Shown piece after piece: positions 8,419-16,314 of a stretch of DNA of 64,000 nt. The DNA lies in the NCBI RefSeq assembly GCF_004011865.1, contig NZ_RKLP01000001.1, positions 620,001 to 684,000 of the forward strand, read 5' to 3'. Every line of letters starts with the position of its first letter. Position 1 is the first letter of the stretch. The position numbers and the translations under genes are program-made. The DNA is from Prescottella agglutinans (GTDB lineage Bacteria; Actinomycetota; Actinomycetes; Mycobacteriales; Mycobacteriaceae). A model generated the notes under the pieces. The model was not told where the DNA came from. It was given only the letters and a program-made list of their open reading frames with translations, and made no database searches.

Positions 8419-9590
8419 CAGTGGACCTGCACTTCGAGACGCACGGCGACCCCGCCGCGCCCGCGATCGTGCTGCTCGGCTCGCTCGGCTCGGACCTGCA
8501 CATGTGGGATCCGCAGATCCACGCCCTGTCGAGCGACCATCACGTGATCGCCGTCGACCACCGCGGCCACGGCGGCTCGCCCGCACCGGCCGGCCCGTAC
8601 ACGATGGCCGACCTGGGCGGCGACGTGATCGCGCTGCTCGACAAGCTCGCCCTGGACTCGGTGCACGTGGTCGGTCTCTCGCTCGGCGGCGCGGTCGGAC
8701 AGTGGCTCGCGGCGCACCACCCGCGGCGGGTGCGGACGCTCACCGTGATGTGCACGGCGGCGCAGTTCGCACCGGCCGCCCCGTGGCTCGACCGCGCCGC
8801 GACCGTCCGCACCGACGGCGTCGGCGCCGTCGCCGAGTCGGTGGTCGGACGCTGGTTCACTCCCGAACTGGCGCAGCGTGATCCGGATCTCGTGACCCGC
8901 CACGTCGCGATGGTGTCGGGTTCCTCCGACGAGGGGTACGCCGCCTGCTGCGAGGCCCTGTCGCAGTGGGACGGGCGCGCCGACCTGGCGCGCATCGTCG
9001 CGCCGACGCTGGTGATCGCCGCCGAGCAGGACGCACCCACCCCGCCGTCCGCACTGCAGGTGATCGCCGACGGTGTCGCCGGCGCCGAGTTCCACGTCGT
9101 CTCCCCCGGCGCGCACCTCGCGAACGTCGAACAGGCCGGTGCCGTAACCCGGCTGATCGAGCGTCACATCGCCGCGGCCACCCCGGTCGGAGTCGCCCGC
9201 CGCGCGATCCACGAGGCCGGCATGCGGGTGCGCCGCTCGGTGCTCGGCGACGCGCACGTCGACCGGGCGATCGCGGGCAGCACCGCGTTCACGGAACCGT
9301 TCCAGGACTTCATCACCCGCACCGCGTGGGGCGACATCTGGGCCCGCGACGGCCTCGACCACCCCACCCGGCGACTGCTCACGCTCGCGATCCTCACCGC
9401 CGTCGGCAACGACCACGAACTCGACATGCACATCCGGGCGGCACTGCGCTCCGGAATGGACCCGGACCTGCTCGTGGAAGTATTCCTGCACACCGCGGTG
9501 TACGCGGGTGTGCCGAACAGCAACCGGGCGTTCGCGCTCGGCAAGCAGGCCCTCGCCGACCTGGCGGGTGCCACCGAGGGGAGTACCTGA
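8415..9590 (+). CDS. pcaL: Fused 3-oxoadipate enol-lactonase / 4-carboxymuconolactone decarboxylase
   Basis: A two-domain fusion of 391 residues joining PcaD and PcaC, which are separate proteins in Pseudomonas. Residues 1 to about 265 form an alpha/beta hydrolase with nucleophile Ser89 in GLSLGG and the catalytic His in SPGAHLANVEQ. Residues from about 280 form a carboxymuconolactone decarboxylase (AhpD-like) domain with LTLAILTAVGNDHELDMHI and EVFLHTAVYAGVPNSNRAF. It converts carboxymuconolactone to the enol-lactone and then to beta-ketoadipate. The same fusion (PcaL) is known in Rhodococcus and Streptomyces, so it is not a frameshift artefact. It overlaps pcaB by ATGA and ends 2 bp before pcaR. 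Confidence 0.95.
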   Translation: MTVDLHFETHGDPAAPAIVLLGSLGSDLHMWDPQIHALSSDHHVIAVDHRGHGGSPAPAGPYTMADLGGDVIALLDKLALDSVHVVGLSLGGAVGQWLAAHHPRRVRTLTVMCTAAQFAPAAPWLDRAATVRTDGVGAVAESVVGRWFTPELAQRDPDLVTRHVAMVSGSSDEGYAACCEALSQWDGRADLARIVAPTLVIAAEQDAPTPPSALQVIADGVAGAEFHVVSPGAHLANVEQAGAVTRLIERHIAAATPVGVARRAIHEAGMRVRRSVLGDAHVDRAIAGSTAFTEPFQDFITRTAWGDIWARDGLDHPTRRLLTLAILTAVGNDHELDMHIRAALRSGMDPDLLVEVFLHTAVYAGVPNSNRAFALGKQALADLAGATEGST

Positions 9591-9592
9591 CA

Positions 9593-10423
9593 GTGACGAA
9601 TACGAGTGGGACCGAACCGACCGCGGCCTCGACCGACTACGTGCAGTCCCTCGCACGCGGACTGTCCGTCATCAAGGCGTTCGACGCCGAGAACCCCCGC
9701 CGCACACTGAGCGACGTGGCCCGCGCCACCGACCTCACCCGAGCGACGGCCCGCCGGTTCCTGCTCACCCTCACCGAACTCGGTTACGTGCGCACCGACG
9801 GCTCCGCGTTCTGGCTCACCCCACGGGTGCTCGAACTCGGCTACAGCTACCTGTCGAGCCTGTCGCTGCCCGACATCGCCGGACCCCACCTCGAGGCGCT
9901 GTCGGACCGAGTGCACGAGTCGACGTCGGTGTCGATCCTCGACGACGGTGACGTCGTGTACGTCGCCCGCGTCCCGGTCCGGCGCATCATGACGGTGTCC
10001 ATCACGATCGGCACCCGCTTCCCCGCGTTCGCGACGTCGATGGGTCGGGTGCTGCTGGCCGGACTGAGCCCCGCAGACCTCGACGCCTACCTGGCGAGCG
10101 TGGAGTTGACCCCGCTCACCGGGCGTACCATCGCGACACCTGACGCGCTGCGCACCGAACTCGACAAGATCCGGTCCGACGGATTCTGCGTCGTCGACCA
10201 GGAACTCGAGGAGGGGCTGCGCTCGCTGGCCGCGCCCATCCGCGATCGGGACGGCGCCGTGGTCGCGGCCGTGAACATCTCGACGCAGTCCGCCCGCTAC
10301 ACGACCGAGGCGGTGTACGACACGCTCGTGCCGGCGGCCGTCGCGACCGCGGACGCCATTTCGGCGGATCTCGCCCGCACCCAGAATCGATCGCCTTCGC
10401 ATCAAGGAATGAGATATGCCTGA
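9593..10423 (+). CDS. pcaR: IclR-family regulator PcaR
   Basis: A 276-residue IclR-type regulator. The N-terminal winged helix-turn-helix covers about residues 18-80 (LARGLSVIKAF; TLSDVARATDLTRATARRFL). The C-terminal effector-binding domain contains TSVSILDDGDVVYVARV and GTRFPAFATSMGRVLLAG, as in PcaR/PobR-type proteins that sense beta-ketoadipate or related acids. The GTG at 9593, 2 bp after the pcaL stop, gives the expected start; the frame is open further upstream without homology. It lies inside the operon it presumably controls. The likely binding sites are the tandem 15-bp elements between pcaI and pcaH and upstream of the MFS gene. It overlaps pcaF by 8 bp. Confidence 0.93.
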   Translation: MTNTSGTEPTAASTDYVQSLARGLSVIKAFDAENPRRTLSDVARATDLTRATARRFLLTLTELGYVRTDGSAFWLTPRVLELGYSYLSSLSLPDIAGPHLEALSDRVHESTSVSILDDGDVVYVARVPVRRIMTVSITIGTRFPAFATSMGRVLLAGLSPADLDAYLASVELTPLTGRTIATPDALRTELDKIRSDGFCVVDQELEEGLRSLAAPIRDRDGAVVAAVNISTQSARYTTEAVYDTLVPAAVATADAISADLARTQNRSPSHQGMRYA

Positions 10424-11627
10424 CGCAGTCATCTGCGAACCGCTCCGCACGCCCGTCGGCCGCTTCGGCGGCGTCTTCCGGGACATCGCACCCGAGGACC
10501 TCGCGGCCACCGTCATCACCGAACTGGTTGCGCGCACCGGCATCATCGGTGCCGATATCGACGACGTGATCCTCGGCCAGGCCTCCCCCGGCGGCGAGGC
10601 CCCGGCGATCGGCCGCATCGCCGCGCTCAACGCCGGGCTCGGTGTGGACGTCCCCGGCCTGCAGGTGGACCGTCGCTGCGGCTCCGGCCTGCAGGCGATC
10701 GTCCAGGCCGTCATGCAGGTCCAGTCCGGTGGCAGCGACCTCGTCCTCGCCGGTGGCGTCGAGTCCATGAGCCAGGCCGAGTTCTACGCCACCGGAATGC
10801 GTTACGGCGTCCGCGGCGAGTCTCTGGCCCTCAACGACCGGCTGGCCCGGGCCCGCGTGACCGCCGGCGGCCGGAACTACCCGGTGCCCGGCGGGATGAT
10901 CGAGACGGCCGAGAACCTGCGCGCCGAGTTCTCCATCAGCCGCGAGGATCAGGACGCCCTGGCCGTCCAGTCGCACCATCGTGCGGTCGCCGCGCAGCGG
11001 GGCGGCGTCTTCGCGGAGGAGATCGTCCCCGTGACGGTCCCGCAGCGCAAGGGTGATCCACTGATCGTCGACACCGACGAGCATCCCCGCGCCGACACGA
11101 GTCTCGAGTCCCTCGCCAAGCTGCGGGCGATCCGCGGCAAGGTCGACCCCGATTCCACGGTGACGGCCGGCAATGCGAGCGGCCAGAACGACGGCGCCGC
11201 CATCGCGATCGTCACCACCCCGGAGAAGGCGAAGGCGCTCGGCCTGCGCCCCCTCGCCCGGCTCGCGAGCTGGGCCGTGGCCGGTGTCCCGCCGCGCACG
11301 ATGGGGATCGGACCGGTCCCCTCGAGCGAGAAGGCGCTCGGTCGCCTGGGTCTCACGCTCGCCGACATGGACGTCATCGAACTCAACGAGGCGTTCGCCG
11401 CGCAGGCCCTCGCGGTGACCCGCACGTGGGGCCTCGAACCCGACGACGCGCGCCTGAACCCCAACGGCTCGGGCATCTCGCTCGGCCATCCGGTGGGCGC
11501 GACCGGTGCGCGCATCCTCGCGACGCTGCTGCGCGAGATGGATCGCCGCGAGGCCCGCTACGGCCTCGAGACGATGTGCATCGGCGGCGGCCAGGGACTG
11601 GCCGCGGTGTTCGAGCGCATCGCCTGA
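10416..11627 (+). CDS. pcaF: 3-oxoadipyl-CoA thiolase
   Basis: Thiolase (403 residues) that cleaves beta-ketoadipyl-CoA with CoA to succinyl-CoA and acetyl-CoA, the last step of the pathway. The acyl-accepting cysteine is C88 (VDRRCGSGLQAI). The conserved NEAFAAQA, the His of GHPVGATGARI and the second Cys of CIGGGQGLA are all present. The ATG lies inside the pcaR 3' end. This is the final gene of the pca operon, closed 14 bp downstream by a strong hairpin. Some thiolases of this branch act on acetoacetyl-CoA, but the operon context makes PcaF the best call. Confidence 0.95.
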   Translation: MPDAVICEPLRTPVGRFGGVFRDIAPEDLAATVITELVARTGIIGADIDDVILGQASPGGEAPAIGRIAALNAGLGVDVPGLQVDRRCGSGLQAIVQAVMQVQSGGSDLVLAGGVESMSQAEFYATGMRYGVRGESLALNDRLARARVTAGGRNYPVPGGMIETAENLRAEFSISREDQDALAVQSHHRAVAAQRGGVFAEEIVPVTVPQRKGDPLIVDTDEHPRADTSLESLAKLRAIRGKVDPDSTVTAGNASGQNDGAAIAIVTTPEKAKALGLRPLARLASWAVAGVPPRTMGIGPVPSSEKALGRLGLTLADMDVIELNEAFAAQALAVTRTWGLEPDDARLNPNGSGISLGHPVGATGARILATLLREMDRREARYGLETMCIGGGQGLAAVFERIA

Positions 11628-11641
11628 TCCCGGATACGACG

Positions 11642-11683
11642 AAAAGACCGGCCCTGCGAAGCGCTCTGCGGGGCCGGTCTTTT
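11642..11683. terminator. Bidirectional terminator after pcaF
   Basis: A perfect 13-bp inverted repeat, AAAAGACCGGCCC (11642-11654) and GGGCCGGTCTTTT (11671-11683), with a 16-nt loop. A-tract and T-tract flanks make it work in both directions, between the convergent pcaF and the SDR gene. Confidence 0.9.
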
Positions 11684-11691
11684 CGTGACGA

Positions 11692-12618
11692 TCAGTGGGT
11701 GGAAGTCGCCTGCACGACCTCGTACATCTCGGCGAGTGCGCGTGCGCAGTCGCCCTTGGTGTAGCCGAGCAGGGCGGTCTCGTCCGGATCGGTCTCGTAG
11801 GAGATGGCGTTGCCGCGGCCCTGCACGATGAAGCTGTCCGGCAGCAGCGGATGCTCCTCGTCGCGCGACTCGATGGTGCGGTTGCCGCCGGCGGCGTCGA
11901 CCAGCAACTGGAAGTACTCGGCGAAGGTGAGGTTCTGGTCGCCGATCAGGTAGGCCTTGCCGGACTCGGCGTGCTGCATCGCACCCCAGATCGCCTGCGC
12001 CAGCGACCGCACCGACATGTAGTTCGTGCCACCCGCCGGAGCGAAGTCCGGGATCTGCGGCTCGTTGCCCGCGGCCCACGAGAACATCTTGGCGTAGCGC
12101 TTGGCGGACACGCCGCTGATCACGCCGAGGATCGACGGCGGGTTCAGCGTCGAGACGTTGAAGGTGTCGTCGGCCAGAGCGCGGGCACCCTCGTCCGCCG
12201 CCTTACGGGCCGCCACGTACGGCATCGTCTCGGCGTACTCCGGCCGCAGGTGGTGGTAGTAGCTGCCGACCTGGACGAAGCGGGAGACCCCGGCCTCCTT
12301 CGCGAGGGCCGCGAAACGCGGCACGCCGCCGGACTGCGTCTTCTCCCAGAACTCGGCCTCGGCGGCGGCATCCAGGTCACGGCCCATGTGCCGGATGTCC
12401 TGGCCGGCGGCGAAGACGATGCCGTCGAACGGTGCCAGCTGGTCGGCCGTGAACGTCTGCTCCGTGTAGTCGCCGAGCAACACCGGGAAGTCCCGCACCG
12501 GAGAATCGTCGGCGAGCGGGTTCCGCGCGGCAACGGTGACGTCGTTGCCGGCCTCACGGAGGTGGATTGCCGTGTGGGCACCGATCATGCCGGTGCCGCC
12601 GACGATCAGGATCTTCAT
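11692..12618 (-). CDS. Atypical SDR / NAD-dependent epimerase-dehydratase family protein, pob-linked
   Basis: A 308-residue extended or atypical short-chain dehydrogenase. The dinucleotide motif GGTGMIG is at residues 8-14 and the YxxxK pair is in YVAARKAADEG. It starts at MKILIVGG, with an AGAGG-type ribosome-binding site just upstream. The specific reaction is not recognisable. Its promoter region carries TTTCTCACCGAGCGAGAAA (12693-12711), whose core resembles the palindrome upstream of pobA, so both may answer to the same IclR regulator. A role in aromatic acid metabolism (an aldehyde or alcohol side product, or a ring-modified hydroxybenzoate) is inferred only from that and from position. 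Confidence 0.85.
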   Translation of the reverse strand: MKILIVGGTGMIGAHTAIHLREAGNDVTVAARNPLADDSPVRDFPVLLGDYTEQTFTADQLAPFDGIVFAAGQDIRHMGRDLDAAAEAEFWEKTQSGGVPRFAALAKEAGVSRFVQVGSYYHHLRPEYAETMPYVAARKAADEGARALADDTFNVSTLNPPSILGVISGVSAKRYAKMFSWAAGNEPQIPDFAPAGGTNYMSVRSLAQAIWGAMQHAESGKAYLIGDQNLTFAEYFQLLVDAAGGNRTIESRDEEHPLLPDSFIVQGRGNAISYETDPDETALLGYTKGDCARALAEMYEVVQATSTH

Positions 12619-12692
12619 GGAATGCCTCTTCTGTAGGTGGAGCGGTACAGCTCTCACGAACCTAAGGGCGACACCCCCACCGGCATCCCCCG

Positions 12693-12711
12693 TTTCTCAC
12701 CGAGCGAGAAA
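12693..12711. promoter_or_regulatory. Putative PobR-type operator upstream of the SDR gene
   Basis: TTTCTCACCGAGCGAGAAA has TTTCTC/GAGAAA arms around the core TCACCGAGCGA. The core matches the pobA-upstream core TCACTGAGTGA at 9 of 11 bases. It lies about 75-95 bp upstream of the SDR start. The similarity is seen directly; co-regulation is inferred. Confidence 0.55.
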
Positions 12712-12756
12712 TCGGGCCCGTTCGATCTCGGGCGGTGTGCACGTTCCGGCCGCGGA

Positions 12757-13950
12757 TCAGCCGAGCGGCGTACCCACGTAGTTCTCGGCGATCAGGGTAC
12801 GACCGGCGACCGATCGGGTCACCATGTCGAGCTCGGCGAGCTGCCGCTCGTGGTCGAAGCCGGAAGCGTCGGGCAGGCGGTGCAGCATCGACGACATCCA
12901 CCACGAGAAGTGCTGCGTGCGCCAGATCCGCGGCATCACCGTCTCGGTGTACCCGTCGAGCGGGCCGCGGTTGCCGGTCTCGAAGAACTCGGCCATGCCC
13001 TTCGACAGCACGTAGACGTCGGCGACGGCGAGATTGAGCCCCTTGGCACCGGTCGGCGGCACGGTGTGGGCGGCGTCGCCCGCGAGGAACAGGTTGCCGT
13101 GCTGCATCGGCTCGCAGACGAAGCTGCGGAACTGCAGGATCGACTTCTCGAAGATCTTGCCGTCCTTGATCTCCGCGCCCTCGCCGTCCACCCGGGCGTG
13201 CAGCTCCGACCAGATGCGGTCGTCGGACCAGTTGTCCACCGAATCGTCCGGATCGACCTGCAGGTAGTGGCGCTGCACCTCCGGCGTGCGGGTGCTGATG
13301 AGCGCGAAGCCACGCGGATGATTGGCGTAGATGAGCTCCTCCGACGACGGCGGCGCCTCGGCGAGGATGCCGAACCACGCGAACGGGTACTGCCGGAAGT
13401 GGTCCCGACGGATCGACGGCTCCGGGATCAGCTTGCGCGTCTGGGTGCGGGAGCCGTCGCAGCCGCCGACGAGCGCGCACTTCAGCGTCTGCTCGCTGCC
13501 GTCCGCGTCGACGTAGGTGATGTACGGGTTGTCGGTGGTGTGGTCGTGCACCTGGGTATCCGAGACTCCGAACCGGATGTCGCCGCCGTCGGCGAGACGC
13601 TTGGCGATGAGGTCCACGAGCACCTCGTGCTGCGGGTAGACCGTGACGGCGCGGCCGCCCGTCAGCTCGTCGAACGCGATGCGGTGGCCGCGGCCGCCGA
13701 AGCGCAGTTCGATGCCGTGGTGTTCGAGGCCCACGGCCTTGACCCGGTCACCGAGGCCGGTCGAGGTCATGAGGTCGACGGTGTTCTGCTCGAGCACACC
13801 GGCCCGGATGGTGCCTTCCACTTCTTCCCTGGTCCGGGCCTCGAGGACCACGGATTCGATGCCCCGCAGGTGCAGCAGATGGGACAGCATCAGTCCGGCC
13901 GGGCCGGCGCCGACGATGCCGACCTGGGTGCTCGAAATGGTCATGGTCAT
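12757..13950 (-). CDS. pobA: 4-hydroxybenzoate 3-monooxygenase
   Basis: FAD-dependent aromatic hydroxylase (397 residues) that converts 4-hydroxybenzoate to protocatechuate, feeding the pca operon next door. The FAD-binding GxGxxG is G14-x-G16-x-x-G19 (GIVGAGPAG), the DG motif is in GGCDGSRTQTRK, and the GD motif is LAGDAAHTVPPTGAKGLN. TIRAGVLEQNTVDLM and the HYLQV block fit PobA specifically. Coenzyme preference (NADPH or NADH) cannot be decided by eye. A perfect 17-bp palindrome lies 62-78 bp upstream of the start, between it and the regulator gene pobR, which points the same way. Confidence 0.95.
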   Translation of the reverse strand: MTMTISSTQVGIVGAGPAGLMLSHLLHLRGIESVVLEARTREEVEGTIRAGVLEQNTVDLMTSTGLGDRVKAVGLEHHGIELRFGGRGHRIAFDELTGGRAVTVYPQHEVLVDLIAKRLADGGDIRFGVSDTQVHDHTTDNPYITYVDADGSEQTLKCALVGGCDGSRTQTRKLIPEPSIRRDHFRQYPFAWFGILAEAPPSSEELIYANHPRGFALISTRTPEVQRHYLQVDPDDSVDNWSDDRIWSELHARVDGEGAEIKDGKIFEKSILQFRSFVCEPMQHGNLFLAGDAAHTVPPTGAKGLNLAVADVYVLSKGMAEFFETGNRGPLDGYTETVMPRIWRTQHFSWWMSSMLHRLPDASGFDHERQLAELDMVTRSVAGRTLIAENYVGTPLG

Positions 13951-14011
13951 CTCCTCGGTAGATCGTGATCGCCAACACTGTCCCGGCGTTTCGCCCCAGC
14001 CGACAGACGGA

Positions 14012-14028
14012 CTTTCACTGAGTGAAAG
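14012..14028. promoter_or_regulatory. Putative PobR operator upstream of pobA
   Basis: CTTTCACTGAGTGAAAG is a perfect 8+1+8 inverted repeat in the 102-bp gap between pobR (3' end) and pobA. Its core TCACTGAGTGA resembles the element upstream of the SDR gene at 12693-12711. IclR regulators commonly bind such palindromes; the specific assignment to the adjacent IclR protein is inference. Confidence 0.65.
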
Positions 14029-14052
14029 ACGAATCCGGGAACGAGGCGTGCG

Positions 14053-14799
14053 TCACGCGAGATTGCGCGAGATTCCCCGTGCCGCCGCCCGCAGCGCGGG
14101 GATCAGCGGCGCAGGATCCGCGGCCGCGCCGACGACGACCGAGATCGACGCGACCACCTCGCCGGCCGGGCGCAGGACCGGGGCCGCGACCGCCAGCGTT
14201 CCGATGTTGAGGTGCTCGCGGCAGACGATGAACCCGGTCCGCCGGATCTCGGCGAGCGTTTGCCGCAACCGATGCTCCGTCGTGATGGTGTTGGGCGTGA
14301 ACCGCTCGAGGCCTGCGGCCAGCACCTCCCGCAGCAGCTCGGGGCCGCCGTGCGCGAGGAGCACGAGACCACCGCTCGACGCGTGCAGCGGCAGGCGGCC
14401 ACCGGCCCGGCCGACCACCGCCACCGCACCCCGCGCCGACAGCCGTTCCACATAGAGGGCCTCGAGCCCGTCCCGGACGATCAACTGCACGTTTTCGCGG
14501 GTCGCCTCGTAGAGGTCTTCCAGATACGGCATCGCGACCTGCCGCAGACCGTGCGCACGCGGCGCGAGCGCCCCCAACTCCCACAGCCGGACACCGATCT
14601 CGTACCGCCCCTCGCTGTCTCGTTCGAGGGCACCGCGTTCCACCAGTTGCGCGCACAGCCTGTGCACGGTCGGGAGCGGAAGCCCGGTGCGGCGGCTCAG
14701 CTCGGACTGCGTCAGCCGTGGCCGCTCGGCCGAGAAGGTGTCCAGCACATGAAATGCCCGTCCGAGCATGCTGCGGCCGGCTTCGTTCGCGTCAGTCAC
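14053..14799 (-). CDS. pobR: IclR-family regulator, probable PobR
   Basis: A 248-residue IclR-type regulator. The N-terminal winged helix covers about residues 10-75 (MLGRAFHVLDTF; LTQSELSRRTGLPLPTVHRL). The effector domain has ENVQLIVRDGLEALYVERL and GGRLPLHASSGGLVLLAHG, and ends with LRAAARGISRNL. The GTG at 14799 gives the family-like start MTDANEAG; the frame stays open upstream without homology. It sits directly upstream of pobA in the same direction and is divergent from the aromatic-acid transporter gene. Its name follows from position; sequence alone says only IclR family. Known PobR proteins activate pobA in response to 4-hydroxybenzoate. Confidence 0.87.
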   Translation of the reverse strand: MTDANEAGRSMLGRAFHVLDTFSAERPRLTQSELSRRTGLPLPTVHRLCAQLVERGALERDSEGRYEIGVRLWELGALAPRAHGLRQVAMPYLEDLYEATRENVQLIVRDGLEALYVERLSARGAVAVVGRAGGRLPLHASSGGLVLLAHGGPELLREVLAAGLERFTPNTITTEHRLRQTLAEIRRTGFIVCREHLNIGTLAVAAPVLRPAGEVVASISVVVGAAADPAPLIPALRAAARGISRNLA

Positions 14800-14870
14800 C
14801 CGTCCAGTGTCGCCGCCCGGCGCCCGCACGACCGCACGGCCGGGTTCGACCGGACCCGAGGGTCTGCGGT

Positions 14871-14900
14871 TTGACTTTGCCGTGTGATCCAACCAACAAT
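14871..14900 (+). promoter_or_regulatory. Putative promoter of the aromatic acid transporter gene
   Basis: TTGACT (14871-14876) and AACAAT (14895-14900) are 18 bp apart. The operator pair begins 6 bp after the -10, the same relative geometry as at pcaH. The -10 is weak, so this rests on the parallel. Confidence 0.35.
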
Positions 14901-14906
14901 TGCCGC

Positions 14907-14940
14907 GTTCTTGAATTGAACGGTGGTTCGCATTGCGAAC
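14907..14940. promoter_or_regulatory. Tandem operator pair upstream of the MFS gene (putative PcaR sites)
   Basis: GTTCGCATTGCGAAC (14926-14940) is a perfect 7+1+7 palindrome and the best copy of the element in the pcaI-pcaH region. A second, weaker copy, GTTCTTGAATTGAAC (14907-14921), keeps the GTTC/GAAC arms and starts exactly 19 bp earlier, the same phasing as both pca pairs. They lie 23-56 bp upstream of the MFS ATG. The transporter therefore likely belongs to the PcaR regulon, although it sits beside pobR. Confidence 0.7.
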
Positions 14941-14962
14941 ACCTTGGGCTTCTGGAGATCGA

Positions 14963-16246
14963 ATGAGCACCATCGAACGACCCGCGACGCGCGGTCGAGC
15001 CGCGATGTGGGTGGCCCCGCTGTGTTGGATCGCCGTCCTCCTGGACGGATTCGATCTCGTGGTCCTGGGTGCGGTGATCCCCTCGCTGCGCGAGTACGGC
15101 GACTGGAACCTGAGCACCAGCGCGATCACGACCATCTCGACGTTCGGGCTGGTCGGCATGACGATCGGCGCCCTCGTCATCGGCACCCTCACCGACGTCA
15201 TCGGACGGCGCCGGGCGCTGATCTACGCGGTCGCGGCGTTCTCGGTGCTCACGTTGCTGTGCGCGGTCGCCCCCAACCCGTTCGTCTTCGGCCTGCTCCG
15301 CTTCCTCGCCGGTGTCGGCCTGGGTGGCGCGCTACCCACCGCCCTGGCGCTGGTCAACGAGTTCTCCAAGAAGCAGGGCGGCGGCTCCGCGTCGACCATG
15401 CTGATGACCGGCTACCACGTCGGCGCGGTGGCGACCGCGGCCCTGGCCCTGGTGCTCATCGACCCGTTCGGCTGGCACTCGATGTTCGTCGTCGGCGCCG
15501 CACCGGCCATCGTGCTGATCCCGCTGATGATCAAGTACCTCCCCGAATCGCCGTCGTACCTGCTGTCCAAGGGCCGTCGCGAGGAGGCCGAGGACGTCGC
15601 CGCGCAGTACGGTCTCGTGCTCGAGGCGGCACCGGCCGCCGACACGGCCGTCGCCACGGCCACCGATCCCGTCAAGTCGCTCTTCTCACCCAAGTTCCTG
15701 CGCAACAGCATCGCCATCTGGGTCACCTCGTTCATGGGCCTGCTGCTGGTGTACGGCCTCAACACGTGGCTGCCGACGATCATGCGCGAGGCCGGCTACG
15801 AGCTGGGCGCCGCCCTGACGTTCCTGCTGATCCTCAACGCCGGCGCCGTCGTCGGACTCCTGATCGCCGGACGCGTCGCCGACAAGGTCGGCCCCCGCAC
15901 CGCCGCCATCGTGTGGTTCGCCGGTGCGGCCCTGTTCCTCGCGCTGCTCAGCATCGACGTCGCCGGCGGCATCTACGTGATGGTCTTCCTGGCCGGCTGC
16001 TTCGTCTTCAGCGCCCAGGTGCTGGTGTACGCCTTCACCAGCGCCAACCACCCCGCGAACATCCGCGCGACCGCGCTGGGCTGGTCGGCGGGCGTCGGCC
16101 GCGTGGGCGCGATCTGCGGCCCGATCCTCGGCGGCGCGCTGCTAGGCGCCGGATACGCCGTGCCGTGGGGCTTCTACGCCTTCGCACTCGTCGGCCTGAT
16201 CGGCCTCGTCGCGATCTCCTCGACCCGCAACCTCGGCACCGACTGA
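14963..16246 (+). CDS. pcaK: Aromatic acid:H+ symporter (MFS, AAHS family; PcaK/BenK-like)
   Basis: Twelve-helix MFS permease, 427 residues. The AAHS hallmark in the first helix, LLDGFDLVVLGAVIPSL, carries the conserved Asp pair of the DGxD motif. The loop 2-3 motif reads GTLTDVIGRRRAL, and RVADKVGPR lies in loop 8-9. ESPSYLLSKGRREEA is typical of the central loop. It should import 4-hydroxybenzoate and/or protocatechuate. The ATG at 14963 is preceded by GGAG. The operator pair just upstream matches the pca sites rather than the pobA palindrome. The pcaK name is a functional guess from context; benzoate or another aromatic acid is possible. Confidence 0.88.
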   Translation: MSTIERPATRGRAAMWVAPLCWIAVLLDGFDLVVLGAVIPSLREYGDWNLSTSAITTISTFGLVGMTIGALVIGTLTDVIGRRRALIYAVAAFSVLTLLCAVAPNPFVFGLLRFLAGVGLGGALPTALALVNEFSKKQGGGSASTMLMTGYHVGAVATAALALVLIDPFGWHSMFVVGAAPAIVLIPLMIKYLPESPSYLLSKGRREEAEDVAAQYGLVLEAAPAADTAVATATDPVKSLFSPKFLRNSIAIWVTSFMGLLLVYGLNTWLPTIMREAGYELGAALTFLLILNAGAVVGLLIAGRVADKVGPRTAAIVWFAGAALFLALLSIDVAGGIYVMVFLAGCFVFSAQVLVYAFTSANHPANIRATALGWSAGVGRVGAICGPILGGALLGAGYAVPWGFYAFALVGLIGLVAISSTRNLGTD

Positions 16247-16260
16247 CGACGCGGACTCGA

Positions 16261-16300
16261 CGACGAAGGCCGACCGGATTCGTCCGGTCGGCCTTCGTCG
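16261..16300. terminator. Strong hairpin with TTCG loop after the MFS gene
   Basis: A perfect 18-bp stem, CGACGAAGGCCGACCGGA (16261-16278) with its complement at 16283-16300, closed by a TTCG tetraloop. There is no T-tract. It separates the convergent MFS and GDSL hydrolase genes and marks the right border of the pca/pob island. Confidence 0.85.
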
Positions 16301-16314
16301 TCAGTGAACGGGTG

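Noticed and set aside
8415-9590. Possible assembly error joining pcaD and pcaC
   Set aside because: The single continuous frame with a short linker is the known PcaL fusion of actinobacteria.
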